This document shows positions 55,250 to 64,000 of a stretch of 64,000 bases of DNA, piece by piece. The notes under the pieces are model-generated. The model worked only from the letters and a program-made list of their open reading frames with translations. It was not told the origin of the DNA and searched no databases. The stretch comes from Bryoerythrophyllum caledonicum (Eukaryota; Streptophyta; Bryopsida; Pottiales; Pottiaceae): assembly GCA_963971425.1 (NCBI GenBank), contig OZ020521.1, positions 8,759,519 through 8,823,518 on the forward strand, read 5' to 3'. How positions within the stretch are numbered: the first letter of the stretch is position 1; each line of letters starts with the position of its first letter. The position numbers and the translations under genes are program-made.

Positions 55250-57560
55250 GAAGAAGAACAGGGAAAGGAAGGGCCGGCATGAATAAAGTGTCCGTTCGAT
55301 CCACCACGGGAAATCGAGCCCCAACAGGCAAAGCTGCAGTAGTATGGAACTACTCCCCCCTTTCAAGCCTAGTGGACACCATGTAACTATGTAACATTAA
55401 TACGAAACCAAAGCCAGTGATAAGAAACTAAGAGCGAGTAACAAGAAACTAAGAGCCAGTAACAAATGAACGAGAGCCAAATTTTAGAGAGAGGTTACAA
55501 ACTAGCTATTGTCTTGAAAGTCTGGGAGGGGTTGATTATTCTCTAGTTTACGTTTGGTGAGGAGGATTTTCATGGTGTATTGGAAAGCGATGGTGTTGAT
55601 CTTGTTGAATGTTTTCTTGATATGGTCAATGAGGATATTGAAATTATTTTCAAGGCTAGTCATGGAAGGTGTAAAGGTGGTGGCTCTTGCACCGGCAACG
55701 ATAACAATGAGGGGTTCCACCTTCCATTTTAACGCCTTTATGTCATTAATAAGTGAGTGGTATTTTTTGGTTTTGTTTTTAATAGCTTCTAGTAAAAATC
55801 TCTCATTTCCATATATGAATTCAATAAATTGAATTGTGAAATTGGGGTCAATGCGACTTGGTGGGGGGTCTTTATATGGAAGTCCTTTGACACACAGTAT
55901 GTCGGATCTAAGGCGTGCATTACAGTGACATCTTTGAATTTCACATGTACAGTAGCGAAGCCATGAAGAGACAGTGTTTACTTGCGGATTGTTGTCAATG
56001 AAGGTTCTAGCGTTCATGAGTATTAAACAATAGAATATATGTGATGTCACAATTAATTTACAGATTTCCCATACGGCTTTGAAGTTTGTTGTGTCTTTTT
56101 ACGATTACATAATGGATATGGTGATTTTGGCATTTGAGAAGTACGTGTGGCTAGGTGTTTGGATCTATGGAGTTGCATAGTGGACATGTTTCGGATGGGA
56201 AGCATTCAATTCCAACAAATAGTTGTTTGCAGGCATTCCCCAAGTATTGCATAGTATGGAATTTAATAAGACATGTCTTTTGTAAATCCATAATGTTGGG
56301 ATTTTTCCAAAAATTTGTAGAAAGTTTTGAGCCGATATTTCCATTGGATGTCCATTTGGCTATGTTGGAAATTTGGTCAACAATTAAGTCAAGGTTGTTT
56401 CATAAGTGCAGTCTTTCGAGGTATTTATCTAAGAAGTGGATGGGGCCTTTGTCTGGGGTGGCTTCTATAGATTGCCACTCGTCTTTCTCAATGTAGTATG
56501 GAGTGGCGTGTGCAAAGTTGTATGGATATTTGTGTTGTGTAATGAAAGATCAATAACCACAATAGATCAAGAGTCTTACCCAACATCAAATAAACAAAAA
56601 ACATACATCTAAAGAAGTATACGTAGTACACTCTCAAGGAATATCTAGTAAATCACAAGAGTAGTCAAGCGTCTTGCACTTCACAAAGGGAGAATCAACG
56701 AGTGCAAGTAGTATAAGAGAATGCAAAGCCTTTACTAATAATAAATAATCACTTACAAGCAAAGGTAATTACTAAACACTCTCAAACTCACTCACAAAGC
56801 TTGACTTGACAAAGACGTCAAGTCAAGGACGTATGCAGCACTATATGCAGACACTTAATCCTAAGTGGATAGGAATCATCCACGGATGAATGTGGTGCGC
56901 CGCCGTACGTCCATAAACCCATAGATTAGTAACAAACTAATCTACGCTAAAATACTACGATACGGAGAAGCCCTCAAGGTCATGTCTCATCACATTTGGC
57001 ATATCTATGGCATAATTCCCTTCCTAATTTGGCTAGATTGTTTGCTTCTTTGTTGCTGTCAATGTTAGTGTGGGCATGGACTTTGTGGAAAGTAGTGGTT
57101 TGTGTGCGGGATTGTAACATTTCCACTATAGATGGTAATATAGTTTGGTTGGGGTGGTAGTTGTTGAGGGATGTGTTAGGTGTGAATATAGTAGGTACAA
57201 AACATTTATACAGCCTGTAGATATGTGTATTGGTTCATTGGCGTATTGAGTAGAAATTTTTGTAAGGGTTTTTTGGAAGCCCATCATTTTGGTTCTGAGG
57301 ATATTTTGGAGTCCATGTAGACGTTTGGAAATTTTTAATTCTTTGGCGGGGTTGTAGATTCTATATCCAACTTTCTTCCTAACCCAGTTGTCGAGGCTTT
57401 CTTCTGTAGGTGGTTTAACAGATCTACCGGTATAGTAACAATATGTAGGATTAAATTTCAGAGAGGTGGATGCCACATTTAAGTAAATCCGGACTTTAGA
57501 ACGAATCTTGGACTCTGGCACATTTATATGAGTAAGCGGCTGGACCGGAAGATCCTCCAA
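55250..57560 (-). mobile_element. LINE retrotransposon, 3' half, degenerate
   Basis: Minus-strand blocks: 57126-57560 (early part), then an RNase H tail (KVHAHTNIDSNKEANNLAKL near 57090-57000). After a roughly 465-bp insert come AHATPYYIEKDEWQSIEATP (about 56520-56450), a zinc-binding CPLCNSIDPNT (about 56190), and 55502-56050 with CTCEIQRCHCNARLRSDILC, VIVAGARATTFTPSM and RKLENNQPLPD. This order matches C-terminal regions of plant LINE ORF2 proteins with an RNase H domain. Stops occur between blocks. A T-rich, TTCTTCTTCTTTG 3' end lies near 55250. Confidence 0.7.
56535..57000. other. Non-LINE insert within the LINE
   Basis: It separates RNase H codons from the next LINE block. The ends could be TG...CA (TGTAATGAAAG...AAGGTCA) but I find no convincing target duplication. 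Confidence 0.4.
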
Positions 57561-57647
57561 TGATACCGGTGTGACAGAATATTTGCATCAAGTAGTATGG
57601 AAGTTATCAATTGATGTAGGGTCGAAGCTATAGATAAGCACAAAATG

Positions 57648-57785
57648 TGACATTTAGGGTTTAGGGAAATGCGACATTTAGGTAAGCACAAAATGCGACA
57701 TTTAGATGAGCACGAAATGCGACATTTAGGTGAGCACGTCATGCAACATTTAGGTGAGCACGTCATGCGACATTCAAGTAGGCAC
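57648..57785. repeat. Minisatellite, 24-25-bp units
   Basis: About five units of ATGCGACATTTAGGTGAGCAC plus a 3-4 base linker, decaying at both ends. Confidence 0.85.
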
Positions 57786-58029
57786 AAAGAATATGTTGAG
57801 ATTTAACTGTAATTGAAGTTCAATTAGAAGCAATGCCTCTGATGAGGGATGTGGTCAAAAAAATGTTTGAAGTAATACAAGTCACATCAAGGGATCTCCC
57901 GGCTGTTATACACTCAAGTGGATAGGAAGAATAAGATGACAATTGGTTGATGCTTTATTCATATAAATAACTCAATGACAAGTACTGATAAGAAAGATGG
58001 AGGGAGTACCTATTTAATCCAGGAACCAT

Positions 58030-58655
58030 TTATAAAGTACGCAATACTCGCTGAATGTGCCATGGTTCAAGCAATCTTTGTCTAAACTTTCCATCCATCT
58101 CATTTGCACGAAGATACGCCTTCACCAAGCGAGAAGCTCGCAGGGGAAGAATGAACGGAAGCAAGGCCGTTCCAATGTTAGGTATAACGTTGCGGGCATT
58201 GGGGATGGCCATTTCACCACACCATGGCTTTGAAAAGTAGCAAGCAAGGTCTCCGTTAAAGACATGCCGCATTGGCTGGTCATCAACCATCAGTACTCTG
58301 TTAGGGAGACAAAAAGTCTTAGTGTTCCAATCAGTTGATAGTCTCCAGAGGACCTTGTTGCAGAAAGGATAATGATGTGGACTTGAGCACTTGTTCCGGC
58401 CATAGACAAAAAGAAGTCGAGTCCTTATATCTTCGGGGAAGATAACATCAAGAACCTTCTTCAGGCGCGACGGAATCATGGAAGACCAAATACCGACATG
58501 AAAGGACCTCAGAAGGATTTTGAAGAACTCTAGGAGACCATGACAAACTACAATATTATCTTGATTGATGCGTCGTGGAGTACAATAATCGTATTTCTTG
58601 AAAGAAAAGACTCTGTTGAGGGACAATACAATAACTTTCTTCTGGTTGTTTAATA
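58030..58655 (-). pseudogene. FCP1/HAD-like domain exon with lost catalytic motif
   Basis: An open exon of about 200 residues preceded by an AG acceptor (TTCACAG at about 58656). There is no ATG; the open frame starts with TTG. Layout fits FCP1/NLI-interacting-factor phosphatase domains: a first strand KKVIVLSLNRVF, then FFKILLRSFHVGIWSSM, then VLMVDDQPMRHVFNG. In active members the first motif is DxDxT/V. Here it reads SLNRV, so both catalytic Asp are lost. Either a pseudophosphatase domain of a larger gene or a decayed copy. Confidence 0.5.
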
Positions 58656-58977
58656 GCTGTGAATATGACAAAAGATCGAGAGGTTATAAATAACATCGAC
58701 GGATCCTTTGATCATCCAGAAAAACAAAGAGCGACAAATAAGGACACGTGAATGTGATAATTAAAGGGGGCAAATTAGAAAATAAAATAACCGAGATAAA
58801 TATAGTGGTCGTTTTGTAAAGGGACGAAACATCCTAAAAGGCTACAAAAATATCTTTAAAAAACATAAAAAATGTTTACGTTATCGATGAGACTGAAGTG
58901 TCATTGAAATCCTGGGATTGAGGAATCCCACTTCCGAGAACACCGTGTTACAATATTCCTAGAAAGCTCAGTCGTCC

Positions 58978-59307
58978 TCACGTACGACCATCTTGACATT
59001 CAGGGAGGGGATTGTTCTGAACAAACTCTGCTACATGGATGCGTGACAAAAACATATTTGTCAGCCAAGGCTTCAGGCGTGTAGTTAGATACTTGTCCTT
59101 CAAATCACCAGTCCAAGGACGAGAATGTATAGCATTGAACTCGCCATTGAGGAGGTTCTTCTCCGGACTATCGTCTATGAGCAATGTGAGATCAAGGTTC
59201 ACGTGATCATGAAGCCATGCAAGTTTCCTGAGGTCCTTGAGCATGTATCGCTTGGATAGATTCTCCTTTCTAGGAAAGGTGGACATTGTAGTATCAGCTT
59301 GGGACAT
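58978..59307 (-). pseudogene. Second FCP1/HAD-like fragment
   Basis: A 109-residue frame from an ATG: LSKRYMLKDLRKLAWLHDHV, LDLTLLIDDSPEKNLLNG, NAIHSRPWTGDLKDKYLT, EFVQNNPLPEC. This is the C-terminal half of the same domain (DDSP motif intact); the N-terminal DxDxT half is absent, so it is an exon or fragment. It lies 0.3 kb upstream of the first copy, on the same strand. Confidence 0.55.
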
Positions 59308-59587
59308 AACTAAAAGTCAGCTGGCTTCAAGGTAGAGTTCCTCAAGGCATCGGCTAACATGCTATCAACATTTATCTTCATCGCACAGCTTCATATCACA
59401 ATATTAGCGAGTTAGTGCAACCACTCCAGAAAGAGACAACAGTTGGGTCTAGGAATACTTCTATGCGGCGGAGAAGTTCTATGAATCAAAAATCCATTCA
59501 AGTCAAGGACAACAGTGTACCTCGAATATCTTACCTTCAAATCGCGGGGGGATGCAGACCGAGTAGCTCCATGTACTAGTCTTGCGG

Positions 59588-60815
59588 TTAAGCAAACATG
59601 TAAGCATGAGTGAGGCGCATGGCGATCGGAGGATCCTTCGAGTAAGTCATATATATACCAGGAACTAAAGACAATGAAGTAGAAGAACGGACATGAAACT
59701 CACCTTCTCTAGAGGATCTCATACCAATATAAAGAGTGGATGATTCACCCATTCCACCAACATCGGTTGCAAACGACCTTGGAATGAATCTAGGAGGGCT
59801 GAAGGTTAAAAGATCTTTGCTAGCATCTTGAAAAAAGCCATGATGAACCTCCTCCTCATTCGCATTGACAGGCGTAGAAGCTGTTTCATCTGGGTGAAGA
59901 CCTTGAGAAACTGGAACTAGCAACATGTCAACCAAATTTGCCAAAGTTGTCGCGGCCAGTGTCTTTGTTTCTATTAAGTTTGCAGAGGGTCAGAAATAGA
60001 TTCCAGTGCCTAGCTGGAGGAAGGCTGGGATTCAAATAGATCCAACTCCATTGCTGTAGGGCCGGATGTCGAAGGCTCAACATTGACAGGTGGAAATGGA
60101 TTACGTACATTCTGTAAGTAACTCTAGTTCAAGAACCCCTCTTATTGCCAAAATTAGTCACTATTGGCTTTGGCAAGCACCAAGGCTTCTTAGCCCACTC
60201 CGCTTCCTCCTCGAGCAACTGCTTCTGCTCAATTTTCCTTCGCTCATCAGCTTCTGTTCTTCTTCTTACATCCTCCTTGAGGTCATCCACCTCCGGCTTA
60301 ATCCTTATTGGCAACAGGGAGCACCAAGGCCTCTTAGCCCACTCCGCTTCCTCCTCGGGCAATTGCTCTTCCTCAATTTTCCTCCACTCATCAGCTTCTG
60401 TTCTTTTCCAAACATCTTCCTCAAGGACATCTACCTCCGGCTCATCCTCCTCCCTCTCCACCTTCTCCTTGTCATCCTCTTCAACCTCCTCAGGCCCTTT
60501 GTCTTCATGGTGGACCTGCAAGATATCTCGCCTTGGAGAGGCGTGGACAATTCTGGCATAATGTGCCCCAGCTGGAGTGGAGAGCCCAGATTGGAGGGAT
60601 CCAGGGGTATGGTATTCGGAACCAGGAATCTGCGCCCATGAGTAACGATCAGTAAGCTCGTCGTCCCAGTCGGGATAAACAAATGCCAATCTATCGTGAA
60701 ACATTAAAGTTGGGCAAAAGTGGGAATCTAGTTGAAACAACTCTAGATCGGGCAGAACATATGGCCTATTTACCGCGATGGCAACCTGCTTCAAACATGC
60801 ATTGTAGCTGAGACA
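59588..60815 (-). other. Acidic protein exons with 48-residue internal duplication
   Basis: 60129-60815 is open: SYNACLKQVAIAVNRPYVLP, then FVYPDWDDELTDRYSW, then two copies of a charged segment, each from about PEVD to EWAK-PWC (60174-60300 and 60317-60443 in DNA, period about 144 bp). 59588-59944 continues with ESSTLYIGMRSSREGEF and SKDPPIAMRLTHAY. No known domain; it may belong to the same gene as the FCP1-like exons downstream. Confidence 0.35.
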
Positions 60816-60848
60816 CATGCGGATTGAAGGATCCTTCGATGGTACAGT

Positions 60849-61908
60849 CTAACTGAGGACTAAGTCACGACTCACTGGCGGACTTAATAAATAAAAAAAG
60901 GAGACCCCAATGAGAGAGATCGACGGATCCTCCAATCCAATTAATCGATTTGAGAAGAAGTGATACATGTGAATCATTACCGAAGGATCCGAAGGGGATG
61001 CACACATACGGCGATCATCTTCACCTTGAAATGCCTGCAGAAGGAGGGATATAAAAAATGAAAACATATAATACCAAGAAATAGACATAAAGAGATTACC
61101 GTCCATTAAAAAAATTATGTACATCATCCAGAAAATTGTTTTATGTCTTATTCAGACAGAATTAGGAGGTAGTCATTGTATCATACAATGTTAGTGGTTT
61201 ACACAGTGGGGATAACATCATCGTCTCTTTGTTGTTGACCCGGCGAGGCCTTCTACGCCACACCAGACGCGCTTGTTCATCTTCATCCTCCCTATCTTCT
61301 TCCGCCTCTTGTAGAATTTGAGTGATTTGCACCTCTTCCTAGCCCCCATGTTCATATGACTACTCGTCAGCGTCCCTTGTCCGAGTCTTGCTCTTCACTC
61401 TTCTTTCCCTCCTGCTCCTCCTCGTCATGTTCTTCCTCGGACTCAAAAGGCACACATGTAGCATCTGGCCCCGAGTCAGAGCGTCCATGGTCGCCTTCAT
61501 CTTGGCCGGTTTTGTCATCATCGGCCGTCTGAGCGTTGGGGGCATCAAAGTTGAGATTCCTCTTACTCCTCTTCTCTTGCTGCCACGTTGTCACTGTCAC
61601 TTGTCTCTCCTTCATCTTCGTTGGAGTTTTCTTCTTCTTGGAAGCCGGTGAAGGTGGTGGGGGTACAGAAAGGTTAAGAACCAATGGAGAGTCCCATATT
61701 TCAAGAGCTCTATGCAGGGAATCTTTCTCATAGTCCAGAGAATGGACGATCTCGATGAGTTGTGTGCCTTTTGTCTACAAGCATAAAAATCAGACCACGA
61801 ATGAAATGTGAGCATGCAAGGAACATATGAATCAGCAAATCGCTTTGCAACGGATGAGAAGGAGATGAGATCGAAGGATCCTTCGATGATATTACCAGGC
61901 CAACCCAA
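60849..61908 (-). other. Low-complexity basic/acidic exon remnants
   Basis: 61367-61684 encodes a disordered segment: proline run, KKKKTPTKMKERQ (NLS-like), then a Glu/Asp-rich tail. 61612-61908 has IIEGSFDLISFSSVAKRF. 60849-61127 has SPSDPSVMIHMYHFF. Frames do not join without splicing or indels. Confidence 0.3.
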
Positions 61909-62063
61909 GTAACAGAAGACCCCCCATCAACGTTGACAATGACAGTGTCGGCCCGCCCAAGTGTGCCAATTAGTTGGTTAACCGCACGGATATTAAAATT
62001 GGCCTTGTCTTTCTGTGTCTACTGTGAATGAGCATCCTTAAAATCCGATGTGGCTATCACATG

Positions 62064-63325
62064 CTAGTATGGCATGTCATTTCCAGAAAATGACCGAAAG
62101 CTGATTTCCGCATTGGTATCAGGAGTGTCACCATAGAGGAAGTTGAATAACAAGCCTAAGGTGGACTCAGGAGTTGGAGGCGTTATAAATCCCTCTAGTC
62201 CTGACGTGATATACATTGTGGAGGTAAAATCCCAGGTCGGTGTTTGCACAATCGGCTTGCCCCTCCCCGACACCACATTTGCCAACTCCACCATTCCATC
62301 CCGGTTAGTGATAAACACCCCAGGATTCTGAGCCCTCCTGAACCTCTATGAATCTTTCCACTCCATAGCACCCAAAGTTCGGTTCACTTGATCTGTGATA
62401 CTCCATCGAATTCCTCGAGTCTCATGATTGATGAAGTAGTAGACAAACATAACTGTCGCATTTGTTTTAATCCACTTGAGGACATAATCCTTTCTAAGGA
62501 TCTTCTCAACATCCCTTGATTTCCTGATCATCAACTTCACTTTGTATTGGCTTATGAACCAGGGCCCAGAAGACCGCTCGACGACCACCTCCACTGAATC
62601 AATATGTCCGCTGCTACTCAAATATGGCCTTCAACAACGGGGCGATGTCCTCCGACTTGCTAGAGGGGTTCAAGTTCGCCCCTCGCTTCTTGAAGAACTG
62701 ACTTCCGCCATCATCCTTCAGGAGTCTGTCATGCCACATTTGGAGTATCTTGTTGGATATCTTTAGCTGAGTGGCGAGCTCAATATACTCCTCCTCCGAA
62801 TATAACTCCTTGGTTGTCTTTGCCGGTAGGGCTTCTGTCTGAAGTAGTGCATCATCTCATTCTTCAGAAGCCGGAACTTCTTCTATACGAGACATTGGCC
62901 GCGAAATCCGAGAGGAATGGCTGGCTTCTTGAGCGATTTTGTTGATTTGATTGAAACCGTCTTTGCAATCACCATCCTAGCCATTTTCTCAATCTCGCTA
63001 TCCCACATCAAGTACCGTGGTTGCAAATTGTTTTGTTTCAGAGCTCTAGAGGCAAATTGCTTTGCAGCCTCTTCTTCTTTGCCAAACTTCGTCCTCCTTA
63101 TCGTCATTGTCCTCGTCAGCGCTAGGAAAACTTGAATACTTCTCAAACGAGTTGAAAAGCAGTCCTTCTATCCGACTATCCTGGATACTCTTCCACATCT
63201 TAAAGAGGGCGTCGGACACGTACAAAAGAGGAAGTTTGGATTGACCACCGTGTTGTTCCACTTCAAGCTTCTTATCTGATCCGGCAAAAATTGCACCAGG
63301 TTTCTCCACCAACGTCTGCATTGAA
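62064..63325 (-). pseudogene. Degenerate exons upstream of the FCP1-like cluster
   Basis: 62064-62318, 62346-62621 and 62883-63321 are open in different frames. The last needs a frameshift near 63060-63100 to join KYSSFPSADEDNDDKEDEVW to FGKEEEAAKQFASRALKQNN. No recognised domain. Confidence 0.3.
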
Positions 63326-63501
63326 CCAAGCCTCAGAATCCAAACAGAGAACTAGGATTGAAAGCTCCTTCGATCAAGAGTGACCCTATATTTCAGCCAT
63401 GGAAGAGAAATGAGACGACTCACCTTGAACTGAACAATGTTTGGTGCGCCACAAATAGATGGCTTTGGCCTCCCTACATCTCTCCAGCTCTTCCTTGCGA
63501 T

Positions 63502-63967
63502 TTACAGCTGTGTGAGGTAATTACCTTCACTACGATTTCTAGCGAGGTCCTGCTTCAGAATCCTCAAGTAGTAAATGAGGGTCAAGAATTTATCGGGTGT
63601 TGTCCACACAATTGTGACGCAAAAGCTACTAGCATCCTTGGCGTCTCCAAGATTGAGAGTTCCCTCTTCAATGAGGAATTTGTGTACCGCTATACAATGT
63701 TGGCCACCAATTATAAAGAAATGCGTATCCGCATTGATGTCCTCTTTCTTGGGTTTCTCCAAAAAGTAATCGGCCACTACCAAATCAGAGTCGTCGATCC
63801 GCAGAGGTCCCCATAGCGGCATCACATATACATGCTGCAATGATGCCTGGGAAGGAAGGCATCGTCATCTTCTGGTCAACGAGTTGAGTAACTCGATGCG
63901 GATTGAGTGGACGATACACCACCACACTATCCGATGCTCTGTGTAGGTGAGATATATCCACTACCAT
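63502..63967 (-). pseudogene. Possible ParB-like domain, frameshifted
   Basis: 63967 downward: VVVYRPLNPHRVTQLVDQKM, PSFPGII, then a +1 shift near 63838 into HVYVMPLWGPLRIDDSD and HFFIIGGQHCIAVHKFLIEEG. The R-P-L...V..LV opening followed by I-x-G-G-Q-H...A....L fits ParB/sulfiredoxin-like folds (usually D/G-G-H-H/R-R..A). A second frame change is needed near 63500 to reach NRKEELERC. The gene extends beyond the window. Weak call. Confidence 0.3.
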
Positions 63968-64000
63968 GTTGGAACTGGCATCGTCAACCTTGAATAGACG

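Noticed and set aside
1..64000. CRISPR array, prokaryotic operon or rRNA
   Set aside because: No spaced identical repeats, no ribosome-binding-site gene strings, and no rRNA signature; the genes are spliced.

Overview
This looks like nuclear DNA from a land plant, probably a non-seed plant (bryophyte or lycophyte). The evidence is small spliced genes with GT-AG introns of about 100-350 bp, a plastid-type fatty-acid-binding protein of the chalcone-isomerase fold, a GDSL lipase, three Ty1/copia-type retrotransposons, and degenerate ORFs of a kind I associate with mosses, liverworts and lycophytes. Species and chromosome cannot be fixed from this window.

Layout. 1-2121: 3' part of a spliced FAP-like gene (+). 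2430-32110: an array of tandem copies of a roughly 3.2-kb unit. Each unit carries, on the minus strand, a spliced LysM-like gene fragment and a small cysteine-tailed protein with its own TATA box. The array is split at 6900-26152 by a nested set of retrotransposons. Copia A carries copia B (9167-17351) in its pol region and copia C (19878-25403) in its gag region. B in turn carries element D (9822-12608). Every insertion has a perfect 5-bp target duplication (GAGTA, AGTAT, CCAAC, CTTGC), and the uninterrupted A site survives at 29392-29396. 32222-34329: two non-autonomous elements. 34892-35341: a GC-rich four-helix membrane protein gene with a C-family solo LTR just upstream. 37381-42660: repeat-rich DNA with a broken gag-like ORF. 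42660-47060: a degenerate DUF7869-type ORF flanked by arrays of short palindromes. 49164-51038: an intact five-exon GDSL lipase gene (-). 51950-53455: relics of a TTAA-flanked element. 55250-57560: a LINE 3' half. 58030-63967: degenerate minus-strand exons with two FCP1/HAD-like segments, an acidic protein with a 48-residue internal duplication, and a possible ParB-like segment.

The probably functional host genes are few: FAP-like, the membrane protein, GDSL lipase, and perhaps the small proteins and LysM-like genes of the array. Most of the remaining interpretable DNA is mobile. The strongest observations are: (1) copia C carries, antisense to its pol gene, the C-terminal PDF-motif part of a host organellar ssDNA-binding (OSB) gene; (2) array copy 2 is a hybrid of copies 1 and 3, the footprint of unequal crossing-over; (3) elements A and B have TA...TA LTR ends and an internal tRNA-iMet primer site, and in B the complementarity extends into the tRNA D arm; (4) a DUF7869-type ORF sits between palindrome arrays, which could be an undescribed DNA transposon. 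Divergences quoted are hand counts.
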